From Hoplostethus atlanticus (lineage: Eukaryota > Chordata > Actinopteri > Trachichthyiformes > Trachichthyidae): a DNA stretch of 64,000 bases. The translations under genes and the position numbers were made by a program. Each line of letters begins with the position of its first letter. Position 1 is the stretch's first letter. The stretch spans positions 10,807,001-10,871,000 of the forward strand of contig JAXDDX010000001.1 in NCBI GenBank assembly GCA_034670405.1, written 5' to 3'. The notes beneath the pieces were generated by a model. The model worked only from the letters and a program-made list of their open reading frames with translations, had not been told where the DNA came from and searched no databases. Positions 31,345 through 45,400 of this stretch are shown here, one piece after another.

Positions 31345-34300
31345 ATGAAGCTAAGGAAACAGGTGACAGTGTGTGGAGGGGCCATATTCTGTGTGGCTGT
31401 GTTCTCACTCTACCTTATGTTGGACAGAGTCCAACATGACCCTGCAAGGCGACAGACTGGCGGGAACTTCCCAAGGGTAAGAGTAATTGCTTTAGTGGTG
31501 CACGTATCTTGTCTGTTTTCTGTAATAGTTTCTGTGGTACTGTGTATGTCGTGTTGTGATACCGCATGGAATACTATTTTAAGCCCCGAGGCAATACCTG
31601 TTATGCACCAAGTTTTGTAAACACTTGGTATAGAGTTGCATTAGACTTAGAGCATTGTTGGTGTTACTTTCTGCTTTAAGGCCTAATTGTTAATGTTCAA
31701 ATTCATATACCTCAATATGTGTAACCTGAGAGGCTTTCTGTCATCGTGAACACCATCATGGAAATAATTCAAGAACCTCTCCTGTATAATTTAGGTTGCA
31801 GCATTGGTTTGTGAATATGAAGTTTAATTTTTTAAACACGCTGCCTCCCAATAAATGTGCTTATGGGTTGTGGGTAACATTAAGGCCTACTGTAAACTTC
31901 TAAACCTGAATGTGCTATTTGTTACTTTGGCTGAATTTATAGGGTTTTTAAAAAATTTTATTACAGATTTTATTTACAGAATTCTAGTCTTAAAAGTGGG
32001 ATTCTTTTCATTGTAATAGAAGAACCTGGCTATAGACAACAGATTTTTTTATGACTATAAACAGCTCTGTGATATATTTGTGTGTTTTAGAGCCAGATCT
32101 CAGTTTTGCAGAACCGTATAGAGCAGCTGGAGCAGCTCCTGGAGGAAAACCACCAAATCATTAGCCACATAAAGGACTCTGTGATGGAGCTCACAGACAC
32201 AGGAGCTGTGTCTCCCAGTGGCCACCTGCCCTTCAGAAGTGCCAATGGTTCGTGGGTCCTACCCTTCGATGGTCGCCCCACCTTCCTTGCAGTCAAGCCC
32301 CAGGACTGCCAATTTGCTGTAGGCAGCCGTGGTCAAACAGACGTACAGGTGTGCTTGCTTTCACTACTATTTTTTTCTAGAGCAATGTAGCTAATTGGTC
32401 AGCTATCATACAGTTGTGGTCAAAAGTTTACATACACTTGTAAAGAACATGTATATCATGGCAGTCTTGAGTTTCCAATGATTTCTACAACTCTTTCTGT
32501 GATGGAATGATTGGAGCACATACTTCTTTTGTCACAAAAAACATTCATGAATTTCTTTTATGAATTTATTATAGGTCTTCTGGAAATATGACAATCTGCT
32601 GAGTCAAACATATACATACAGCAACTTGAATTATCAGTTTTGGTGATGTAGAAAGTTGTGTCAATCAAATTTGCTTTGTGGCATGGCCTCTTAACTTCTT
32701 GAGAGAGATTACTATTGACTACAGCTGGTGACTTCTCTGAGCCAATTTAAATAGGGCCCGTTTGATACACTCATTAGACTCAGCCACAAACGCTACAATG
32801 AGAAAGTCTAAGGAGCTCAGCATGGATCTGAAAAAGCGGATCATTGACTTGAACAAGTCACTTGGAGCCATTTCAAAGCAGCTACAGGTCCCAAAATCAA
32901 CTGTGCAAACAATTGTTTGTAAGTATAAAGTGCATGGCACAGTTGTGTCACTGCCACAATCAGGAAGACCAAAAAGCAGGTCTGCGATGAATTAGAAGCT
33001 GCTGGGACACAGGTGTCAGTGTCCACAGTCAAGTGTGTTTTACATCGCCATGGGCTGAGAGGCAGAAGCTTGCCAGGAGCTTGTGGATGGCTACCAAAAG
33101 CGCCTAATTGAGGTGAAAATAGCCAAGGGACATCTGACCAAATATTAGCATTGCTGTATGTATATTTTTGACCCAGCAGATTTTGTCATATTTCTGGATG
33201 ACCCATAATAAATTCATAAAAGACCCAAAATTCATGAATGTTTTTTGTGACTCCAATCATTCCATCACAGAAAAATAAGAGTTCATTGGAAACGCAAGGC
33301 TGGCCATGATATACATGTTCTTTACAAGTTTATGTAAACTTTTGACCACAACTGTATGATACCTGGCTACACTGCAGATGTTGCCATATGCTTTTCTTCT
33401 GACTACATCTAGTGGGCAGTTGCAGGAATGATATTTAGCATGAGTTTGTGTTTCATTTTAGATGTTGGATGTGTACTCCCTGCTGAAGTTTGACAACCCT
33501 GATGGTGGTGTGTGGAAACAAGGCTTTGACATCACTTATGAGGAGGGGGAGTGGGACAGTGAACCGTTGCAAGTGTTTGTGGTCCCCCACTCCCACAATG
33601 ATCCAGGTGAGTTGCATGAACTTCCCATACATGGTGAAACTCAGTATTATTACGGGCTTCAATGGGTTCAGTGTCCTGGCACAGCTTGATGATGAGCATG
33701 TCTTCTGGTGTGGAGCCTGCCTAATCTATTTTTCAGGACATAAAGCAAGTCTGACCACTTTTTCAGGAGATGACAAATGGGTTACTTGTCCTGTCTGTAT
33801 AGAAAGGGACAAGCCACCCTACTGAGAGGCCTAATATCAGTTAGAGGCTTAGGGTAGGACACAGAAAGAAATCTGAATTTGATTCATTTGTTGTCATTAT
33901 TATTAGTAAAATGCTGACATGATTGACAGACTGGACAAAAACAATGACATTAGATATTGGTATTGGGAGACATGAGATATTTTTTTAGAGTAGAATAGCT
34001 GAGATGTTATTTTAGACTGACATTTCCATTAAATTTGTTTACCACCCTGCTACAAGCTCGCTAACTTGACAGTTATTGATTTGTTGATGGTCAGGTTGCA
34101 GAGACTTGCACATTTTGTCCCTCAACAACAGCAATAGGAGTCATTTGGACCTACGTTTGATTAAACTCCGCTGCAAGGTTGTCCCAAGTAATATCCTGTG
34201 CAGCATTCCTTGTTCAGGTTTTGTAGAAGGCAGTGAGATGACACAAGCAGAAATGGTAGTCAGTTCTCATCTAAGACACATGAAAGATGTAATGGATGGT

Positions 34301-37300
34301 AATGGGCTTGTTAAAGCAAGGATGGCACTTCCAGGGTTTGAATAGACTGCAGGTAAGTGGGTCATACAGCAAGAGTAGCACACTGTTGGAGGGACCTGCA
34401 ATGAATAGCCCCCCCCCAAAAAAACCCCCAAAAAAACAACTGACTACACTGCAGTCTGCTTGATTGTTACTAGTTTTCTAGACTATGGTCATTTGATGGC
34501 CTTGACACAACCTAACGTTAATGATTATGCTTTGATAAACAACTCTGATGTTAACATGTATTTGTATATGTGAGGTCAATAATTCATAGGATATTGATAG
34601 GCTGCCATACTCTATGCTCTAGTCCTCTCCAAGAGTGCGTGGGAAGTGCATTTCATTCACTTTGTTTTAAACCACACTGTTAAATAGTTTTCTGACAGTA
34701 ACTTTAAGTTTTATTATTTCTCCAATGCAGCACTTTTTCTACAGCATTGTGTCCCTTACCTGACCTGTCTTCCTGTCCTGGCATAAGCCTGCTGGATAAG
34801 GGGGGTGGAAGCATACTGTTCTAGGGTTCATCCTGCTGACTTGTGGAAAGTGCTCATTTGTCTTGTGTCTTGACAGGCTGGATCAAGACCTTTGACAAGT
34901 ATTTCACGGACCAGACGCAGCATATCTTAAACAACATGGTGGTGAAGCTGGCCGAGGACCCACGCAGGAAGTTCATCTGGTCTGAGATATCATTCTTTTC
35001 CAAGTGGTGGGAGAGTGTGGACGTGCATAAGCAGGAGGCCATGCGGAAGTGAGTCACTGCTTGGCAAAACGCATGGAGTGTGACAGGCAGTGTTACGCTG
35101 ATAGCAGTCAGTCACGACTACTGGAGAGTATCTCACTTTTAACCCCCAAACCCTAATCTCTATTAGTGTTGCATGGTAAACCGGTACTGGAAAAGTACTG
35201 AGCTACTAGAGTTTTGAAAACAGTACAATACCAATACCTTTTTTATTATGTGAATGACTATTTGATCTGGCTAATAGGCGTCTGTCCCTTTTAAGCACAA
35301 CGCTGACAGTAGTGAGGTTGCGCTAGTGGTGTATGTGGCGTTGCAGGAAACAACCCTGACTGAGTTTGTAATATGTAGCCGCAGCAAGTGTAAAGTGAGT
35401 CGAGCGCATCGGCAGAGAGCGCAGACCACTTCCTTGTTTTGTTCAGAGCCTGAAAGTGTGTCTCGCAAAGGGAGGCAACACGTGGTGATAGTTGACTAGC
35501 TCCCCCGACTTGTCTGAAAACGTTGTCCAGGTTTGAAATAAAAGCACAATAATGGCATTTGACAGTGTTTCTCCCTTTTTACATTTTTTGGGGAAAAGTA
35601 TTGTATCGAAATCCATGACTTGGTATCTGTGTCAAAGGGTTTGGTATCGTGACAACACTGCCTGCATCGCTGTCCTTAAGTGTCTTACAGAAGAGATGGT
35701 ATCCATTGGAGAGAGTGGATGCTCCCAGAATAGCAAGTTATCTGGTTAATGTAATTTCTTTGCCCCCCCACCCACCCCAAGTAGAACTAGATTATCCTCA
35801 CCTTACTTTCTTAATCCTCTTTTTTTTTTTTTCTAACAGACTGATCCTTGGAGGGCAAGTAGAGATTGTGACTGGAGGCTGGGTGATGACAGATGAAGCC
35901 AATGCTCACTACTTCGCCATGCTAGACCAGCTCATTGAAGGCCATCAGTGGCTGGAGAGAAATCTAGGTATGGGGCAGAAATGAATCAGAAATGATTCGT
36001 CACTCATGATTCCTCAGTTATGTTTAGAGAATTAGCACTTAAAAACGAGGTTTGCGAATTAAATCTACCTTTTGTGTTTGGTGATATTTTGGCCTTCATG
36101 TGTTTAAAAAGATGTTCATTACTTTCATTATCTTAAGGTCAACCTAAAAATGTGCCTTCCCACATGCTGTCCTAGGTATAACTCCTCGCTCGGGGTGGGC
36201 AGTAGACCCTTTCGGTCACAGTGCCACTATGCCCTACCTGCTGAAGAGGGCCAACCTGACCAGCATGCTGATCCAGAGGGTCCACTACTCCATCAAAAAA
36301 CACTTTGCCTCAACCCACAACCTGGAGTTCATGTGGAGACAGGCCTGGGGTGAGTCATACAATTCAATAGTCATACAATTCATGTACTTGTCTTTGTCAA
36401 GCTTATTTTGGAATGAGTGATTACACTTTTTATAGCCTTTTTTAAAAGTGAGAGTTTGGAAACTTTTGAAGAACAACCTTAGCTAGCCAAATAGTTCATG
36501 AACACTGGGGCATGTCTATGATCGCAGCCGTGCTCCTTAATCAAAATGCATAATGACTGCATTGCATTATGGTCTATTGAGGAAACTGTCAGCAGAGAAA
36601 TTGGTATTTTTGATATAATTGTTGAGTATCTGTGGGTCTGGAAAGAAGCCAAAAGCTGATGGTTAGTGTTTATGTTGTAGACAGCAGAAAAGATTCTCCT
36701 ATTAAAATCATTATAGCTGCACTGGCAATATGTGGCTCAGTGTGACGTCATGTCGTCTGTGTTGGCCAGTTACCTGCAGGAATAAGAAAAAACCACAACA
36801 ATATTAAGAAAGACATAGAAATGCAAGGTACATTGCCAATAGCTGTTTAGCAGCTTTGTAGGGTTTTTGAGTGAATTTTTTCCTTTCAGGTTTTTTTTTC
36901 TTTTTTTAAGCCAACTCTAAAAGCCAAAATGCTTCACGTCATCTTTTTTTTTTTTTTTTTTTTGGTTTCTTTACTGTGACAGACCCAGCATCGGGCACAG
37001 ACATTTTTTGCCATATGATGCCATTCTACAGCTATGATGTGCCTCACACCTGTGGGCCTGACCCAAAGATCTGCTGCCAGTTTGACTTCAAGAGGTTGCC
37101 AGGTGGTCGGGTAAATTGTCCCTGGAAAGTGCCCCCGAAAGCTGTGGTGGAGACCAATGTGGCAGAGAGGTGAGGATACCATGTCAGTTACATGGTGGAA
37201 GTGGCTATTGTGGAGTCTATCCAGACATTGTGTTAGGGAAGCTTTGAATGGCTGTAATTAACTTCTCATCCAGTTTGCTCTTGCCAGGCGGAACGATTGT

Positions 37301-40300
37301 TCATGGAACAAAATTACATTGTTAGGAAAACAAGAAAGCATGGAAATCTGATTGGCTGTTATGACCGAGCAAACTTTTCAAGCTTGTTAATTGTCCATAC
37401 ATCATCCGAGTTTGCCTGGGCATTCAGCTCTATAGGAAATATGAATGGACTTTGGTAATCATGTTGCTTGCAGTGCGAACACACTGATTAAGAACTCAAC
37501 AGCCAGGGTGGCGGATGGAAGGGGGAGAGAGGAACAGACATAGACTGCAGCTAGTGTTGTAGTCAGGCTAGTTAGCTTTGAGGTCAGTCACTGTGACTCA
37601 GTTGTCAGTTTTAGAAAAATGCCTTTCCCTTATCAGGACTAATTTGATCGGCCCCTTTCCAAGGTCGTTGTGATTTCCTGGAAATTGGCACACGCAAAGT
37701 GGCACAATTTGGATGCCAAGCAATTTGTCCTCTCTCTTTCTCATTCAGGGCGCACCTGCTGCTGGACCAGTACCGTAAAAAGTCCAAGCTGTTCCGCAGT
37801 AAGGTAGTTCTCATCCCACTAGGGGATGACTTCCGCTATGACAAGGCCCTGGAGTGGGATCAGCAATTCATCAACTATCAGAAGCTTTTTGACTACATGA
37901 ATTCTCACCCTGAGATGCATGTACAGGTGAGAAGCCAACTCTTCAACTGTCACAAGGTGTAATGCCAATTGTGTTTGGCATTACAGCCTGCACCTGAAAA
38001 GCATTTTTGCAGCATCTTGTTCAGCTGTGTGTTTGAGGTGAGATCTGAATCAACAACACATCTCCTCTGTCTCTGGCTGCATCTCTAGGCTCAGTTTGGA
38101 ACGCTGACAGACTACTTCAATGCCGTTTACAAAGCAAATGGAGTGGCCCAAGGATCCAGGCCACCAGACTACCCGGTGCTTAGTGGCGACTTTTTTGCCT
38201 ATGCAGACCGCGAAGACCACTACTGGACCGGCTATTTCACATCTCGGCCCTTTTACAAGAGCTTGGACCGTGTGGTGGAGTCGCACCTCAGGTGGGGCTG
38301 ATTCACACTACCTCAAGCACATTTCCCATACATAGGCTCATCTGGGGCCACAATAACGACGCAACCACCACAAAATAAAAAGTTGGTCAATGTATAGAAA
38401 TGTATCTAAATCTATCTCTAACGCCACGCCTAAGAGTTATGTTCTGTCACACCACAAGAGACTAATCTTGAGAGGCTGGGGCGCTCACTCAGATATTGCT
38501 TGCCAACACTGCATGCACATGCCTTTTTATCCTCCACTTGTGTGAGACAGACATCACCTGCTAGACAGACAAGGGCACAGTCTGACCTAAAACAAACCCT
38601 GATATTGACTCAAGGGAAGGTAATTGTTAACTTTTTTCCAATATTGAACTTTGGATGTTACTGTCCGCAAAGTGACATTACCCCAGCTGCTGGTGGAGTC
38701 TGTATATTCAACAAGTCACGTAATCATACATCAATGAGTGGAAAATGTATTTTCATCCCATGCATAAAACATGGGAGAGAAGTACTTTGAGAGGACCTTG
38801 AGAGGAGGAAGAAAGCCAAAGGTAGTCTGAACCTGAAGTAGATGGAAAAACATGCAGATTAAACCTACCAGGAAGAGCCCTAAACCCCACCAGAGGAAAG
38901 AATTTCATTTCAAGAGTAGCTACAGTGATTTCTGTTATCACAATGGCAAGGGAATACATTGAAATGTATTGGGGAAACGCTGCCTTGTGTGCGGATTATG
39001 TCAACAAGCAGGTTATGCAGCAAGAACTTTGTTTCCATAACAACGACAGACAGGCTACTCAACCGGTGATGGTATGCAGCATTTTATTTGCAGCAGAAAA
39101 TAGATGAAGGGTTGTCCCTCTGGCAACGTCCTGCATTGGAAAAAATGGTCCATATTTTCTCAACTTTGGAAAGTTCTCTCAAAAGTGAAGTGAAGCGCAG
39201 CCTTTGTCCAAAGCGGCTTCGGCTGCATTACTGCTAAAGTGAAAAAGACAATTGACTGACACTACACTACCATTGCTTTACTTTAAGACCACTCTTAAAT
39301 GATGACTGCCTGTCCATGTTCTTCAGGGGGGCGGAGATCCTCTACAGCCTGGCAGTTGCAAATGCTCGGCATGTGGGCATGGAAGGGCGCTACCCAATCT
39401 CAGATTATGCCCTACTAGTCGATGCGAGGCAATCTGTTGGCCTTTTCCAGCATCACGATGGCATCACTGGCACTGCAAAGGAGAATGTTGTCACGGACTA
39501 TGGCACCAAGTAAGGATTTCAGATTTAGAAAGAAAATTACATTAGGGATGGAATCAAGTAAGATATAAAACTTTAATTTTCATTTAATCTCTCCACTTTA
39601 TGGCTATTTAATAAACATTTATTAATCTATAGAGCTATGGGCCTAACTCGTTTGATTTTTTTCCCGAATCCCTTTTAAGCTGTACTTTAAACTGTTCAAT
39701 ACTTTAAAGTAAAATTGCAAGGCTGTCCACTGTGACAGCTGTATTGAGCCATTGATTCTTCCCCCTCCTTTCTAGGTTACTGAATTCACTGATTGGGCTG
39801 AAGAGAGTGATCATCAATGCCGCACATTTCCTGGTGATGAAGAACAAGGATGTCTATCGCTTCTACCAGACAGAGTCTTTCCTGGAGACGGTGAGGGGGA
39901 ACACAGGGGGACCTTCAGATAGTTTAGATTGAATTGGATGTAACATGTGTATCTACTGTCTCGTGTAAGTAACTGACCTGTAACTTTATGCATGTAGGAT
40001 GACAGGCGTGCTACTCAGGACACTCTGCCCCAACGCACTCTCATTGAGCTAGACCCATCAGGACCAAGGTATCTTATGCATCCCTTCCGACCCTTTAGTT
40101 CCACTACCTGCTCCTCAGCTCCTCCGGCATGCTGTGTGTCTGATTGTCCCTCTCTTCTTGCTACTAGGTACCTGGTTTTGTTCAACCCTGTTGAGCAGGA
40201 GCGTCTGTGTGTGGTGACTGTGTTGGTCAACACGGTCAGGGTGCGGGTGCTTACAGAGGATGGACAGACCCTCCCTGTGCAGCTGAGTGCTCAGTGGAGC

Positions 40301-42391
40301 TCCTCTACCCAAATGAGCGCAGAGGTATTTGAGGTAAGCGATGAAGGCTCTGTGTCCATCAAGCACCTCACTTTTTAGCTGCCAGATGTTTGTGGGAGGG
40401 GCCAATTGTGGCTCTTGCGGTTTCCTTTTGACTATTGAAAACCCTGTTCTTATTCAAAATGAGACTTAAAGCTGCACTAGGAAAGATGGTACTGTAAAAT
40501 ACAGCCATCTCATCAGCCTGAATCACAAAGTGGAGTGGCTGCAATAGAAAAGAGTATCCCATCCCCCTAATTGAGACCCTGTTGATTTGCCCTATATGCC
40601 CAAATTAAATTCTTGTGTCAGATATTTACACTTCTCTGTGCACAGGAAGTAACTAATTTAAACTTAAGAGTGAAATGCAAAACTGTTTCCTGAACAGCAG
40701 CCAGTGAACACTGGGTCTCTAGCATCTCTTATTGCTTTTTTTAATCCTTTAGTATAAAGCGATAACAGAGCGGTTTTAGTGGATTATCTGTTCTGCTGCC
40801 ATATGTGTTCAGGTCCTTTTTGAATTCTCCGCCTGAGAGTGGAGGTTTACTTGGCTACTGTTTGCTTGTTCTAAATATATCTAAACTCAGAGCTTTCAGA
40901 CTTGCCAAGAACTAGACAAGCTTATTTCTTTTTCTATTTTATTTTTCTGTGGCAAATGGTTGGACAATCAGAAGGGAGACACGTCATTCTAAGCTGTAGA
41001 AATCGAAGGAACTACAGAACTAAATAACACATATGGTAGAGATAATCCACCCTTACATGATTTCTTGGTATTGAAGTTCAAATGTTTCAGCTACTTTTCA
41101 CTGCCATTTGGAGTTGTCTTTTTAATTGCAGCGCACTTTTGCTATAGTGTAAATGTTTTGAACTTTCTGTGACTGGCAGACTGAGCGCTAAACATGCCTT
41201 GTTGTTAGCACTTTCCATTGAGATTAACAAGAAAAAGCACTGTAAAACACAGGCATCGCGTTGATTAATTCATGTGACCATCATTCTCTTATTTATGTGA
41301 GTGTGTTCGTTTATATTATGTCTGTTCTCTCCGCTGTCCAGGCGACATTCATGGTTCGTTTGCCTCCCCTGGGCTTGGCAGTGTTTCACCTATACGACTC
41401 CGCTGATTCCCCCATGACGCTACGCTCTGACACCCTGCTGAGGCTGCCTGGACCGGGGGTTAGCGCCCGGGCCGTGGACCCCCTGCCGGTCCGGTCTCAG
41501 CAGGCAGACCCACAGACCTTCTACATTACCAGCCAGTCTCTCACACTAGGCTTCTCCGGAACGACTGGCTTGTTGGAGGTCAGTATTTTATCTCCTCAAC
41601 CGCTCAGATCAAGAGCTGCTGATGTTACTTCTTTTCACTAAATCTATTAATTAGGGATCAGCGCCTCTGTCTAGCTTTGATCTCGATGAGTGAAAGAATG
41701 GAAAAACAGGAGCTTGATTTCCCATCAGTCCCAGGCTGTTTGATCAAAGTTAACATGACATGCCTTTACTCAAACAGGCTCTTTCATCTCTCTCTCATTT
41801 ACCCTTTCAATTTGTGTGTCCTTGCTCTCTTTGTTTCTTTTAATGGCCCTTTCATCAGAGCATCCGACGCAAAGATGACCTGCAGGAGGTGAAGGTCCAG
41901 ATGGAGTTTGTGACGTACGGCACTCGCCCCTCTAAGGACAAGAGCGGGGCTTACCTCTTCCTGCCTGATGGAAAAGCAAAGGTATTCGCTCAGTACTCTC
42001 AGCTGTTTACTCGCCTCTCATAGGGCTTTGAAAGGGCTTCCCTAGTGTATTGTATCATGCTGGGGAGCTTGCGGGGGGTGGGGGTGGAGTGGTATGTATG
42101 CTGCTTCATCTTTCTGATTGAAAAGCAACAGAACACACTGGAGTGTAGGGGCTCAGTTGCAGTACTGTATTTTTACACCTTGTTATTGCTACTGTTGCTC
42201 ACTTTTTCTTGCTTTTTCTCCACTTTCTGCTCTTTTGTGTTCTTTATGCTTCTTTGTCTCTTCCTGCTTTCAGCCCTACAACCAGAAAGAGCCACCCGTG
42301 GTGCATGTTGTGGAGGGGCCTCTGTTCTCGGAGGTGGTGGCACACTACCAACATTTCCAACAGACCATTCGCATACACAATGTGCCAGGTA

Positions 42392-42473
<82 letters not shown>

Positions 42474-45400
42474 CTGTACAACAGATTGGGCTCAGATAGT
42501 ATTTGCAAATGCTGTTTGTTTTAGCCTACTTAGGCACCAGATTGGTGTAGTTAGCCACCAAGGACAATACAGTGAGTACCAGGATGTTTAAACAATGAAA
42601 TTATTTGCAATTCTCCGGTACTTTTTTTTTTTTTTTTTTTAAACCAGCGCTTACTGTGTTGATTGGTCCTAAAAATGTCAAAATCCCCCACAGTGCATGT
42701 ATAGCCATGGAATACAAAGAGGGCAGCCATGTGTGGGCAAACCGTTTGAAGTTTTCCCTTGGTCCAACGTCATTACATGTGACCAGCAGCTAGTATAAGT
42801 CACTCTGTCCATCAGTCAGTCGGGCAGTCAGTCCGTCGGTCGGTCCCTCCAAAAAAAAACACTGTGCATATAGAGCTGCAGGATTCAATACATATGAGTT
42901 TCTCGGGCAGCCGCACCTGCACCGATCTGGTCAGTCACTGCCCTTGATGGCCTCACCTTTTCATGATTTTATATTTTCAGGGGTGGACGGCTTGTCTATA
43001 GACATGACCACCGTAGTGGACATCAGAGACCAGACCAACAAAGAGCTGGCCATGCGTCTGGTCACTGACATCCAGAGTGGGGACGTGTTCTACACAGATC
43101 TCAATGGCTTCCAGGTCAGTTCCTCGCTGGGTAATGGAGAGGAAGCACCAGGCTCTTTTCTTTTGGCTCATATGGTTTTAGAATGTGACACCATCTATCT
43201 CTGATTGTGCAAATGTCTTTTATTGTTTTGTGTCTGTGGACATGAGGTTAACTATGCATGACCTGATAATCGTCTCTTGCTGATCTTCACATCTTTCCTC
43301 AGGCTGTGTGTGTGTCTCACATATTTTCTGTGTGTGTGTGTGTGTCCCCTCCTGCAGATGCAGCCCCGCCGCCGCTACCTGAAGCTTCCCCTGCAGGCCA
43401 ACTTCTACCCCATGCCCAGTCAGACATACATCCAGGACAGCCATCACCGCCTCACCTTGCACACCGCCCAGTCACTGGGCACCACCAGCCTTGAGAATGG
43501 TCAGTATCTTTTAAATTGTCAGGGATTTTCTTTCTTGTTGTTTCTTTCTTTAAAGTCCTACTTGAAATGGAGTCTTTTTCTTTGTATCCTGTCTCTAGTT
43601 TTACAGCAGCCAGGGCTGAAGTAGACTTGTAAGGCATAGGCTTGAAGTAGGTATTATTGTTCTTTTCCTCAAATGACTTACAGAGAACAAAGCTATTCAT
43701 ACTGTACCCCCCTCAACCCCCACCCCCCTCAGGCCAGTTGGAAGTGATTATGGATCGGCGGCTGATGCAGGACGATAACCGTGGTCTGGGCCAGGGCCTG
43801 AAGGACAACAAGAAGACAGCCAACCGCTTCCGTCTGCTGTTGGAGAGGAGATCCACTGGCAACAAGGTCAGTAAGTCGACAGTAAGGGAGTCACTTCAAT
43901 GCTTTTATTGCTCTTGCACTTCCCAAACAACCACATCAAAGCCTGTGATGTTTAATGATGAACGGCACAATGTCTTGTCCTTCATTCCGTGTTTATTAAC
44001 GCCTTTCTCCATATTTTTATATCTCATCTCTTTTACTTCTTTGACGCTCTTCTGTTTCTCTCCTTTTCCACTCCATTACCCTCAGCATGATGGTGTCTTT
44101 GCCAAACTCTTCTCCTTGTTTCGTTCTTTCGTCTCCCAAATTTTGAGAGGCAGAGTTCAAGAGGTAATGTTGCCTTGGCAACAGTAAGGATGCTAGCTAG
44201 CCTCCATTATAGTCTGTGCTGTAGCTCCAGTTTCTAGGCTCCTCTTGCTAGCTTCCCTCCACCTCATAGCCTTAGCCCAAAACAGTCCATCTTTACGACA
44301 GCAGCATCGTAAGTAACGAGTGATATCATTTGTCAAGTACATTGGGAGAAAATTCAAGGCATTGCTTGCAGTTTTATCATCCTACACCCTCAGTTAAAAC
44401 TGCTGATGCTAGATGGGATGAAGTTGTCTGACCAGCCATCATTCCTCCATTCATCAAGACTTTGTGTTGTTTTTGAAACACTTTTGGAATGGTCTTATTT
44501 TTATACAATGTTGCACCCCATCACAATGCGCGCTGTGGCTGTAACATGTCTATGGGAAATCACAAGAAAATGTATTAGTGCTGTGTAAGTGTTGAAAGTA
44601 TTTTTCTGAATAGCATTCATGCCTCAAGTAGTGCAATAATGGCAAATGAAGGACTTAAACTAGTGCCAGAGGTGAGTCATTGATGTCCTGATAGTTGGAG
44701 ATTTCCAGTTGCTGCAATGGCTTTAATCTGTCGTTCCTTCTCTGCCCTCCTCCAGATGACGGACAGTGGAGAAACCAGCTTCCCATCTTTGCTCAGTCAC
44801 ATGACGGGTGCCATCTTGAACCACGAGATCTTGGCGCTACCAGTTTTGCCCAAAAAGCGAGGCATCCCTCAGCTGCAAACCTTCGCCCCCCTCAAGTCCA
44901 GCCTTCCGTGTGACTTCCACCTGCTGAATCTGCGCAGCATCCAGAGCCAGGTGAAAGGAAAAAAAAAACAACTACGTTCAGTGGGAGATGTAGAGGAAGG
45001 ATGATGTGGTAGTAACTCATAACTGATAGTGGACCTGACATTTGTCTCCTATGGTGCTTTTGTGTTTCTGTGAGCAGCAGGACCCCCGCTCTCCCTCTCC
45101 CTACACCGCCCTGATTCTTCACCGTCACGGGCTGGACTGTGGCCTGGAGGCTCAGAACCTAGGCTTCAACTGTACCACCACACAGGGACAGGTCAGGGCA
45201 GGCACACACACTCACAGACTGGTTAACTCTGTATTTCACACCACACACAGTCTTTTTCTGTAGGACTGAGGAGATTTATGCTTTCTGCTTACCTTCTGTG
45301 CTGACCTGAAATCAGTTCTCCCCCATATCTCTGTTTCTCTAATGTCCGTCCCTCTTGCACTTGTATGTTTTTTATTTCTTTCTAATCCACTTTCTGTCTT

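Noticed and set aside
42118-42591. 157-codon frame with a long Thr-His repeat
   Set aside because: It is a translation of the (CA)n microsatellite joined to MAN2A2 intron and exon sequence in the wrong frame.
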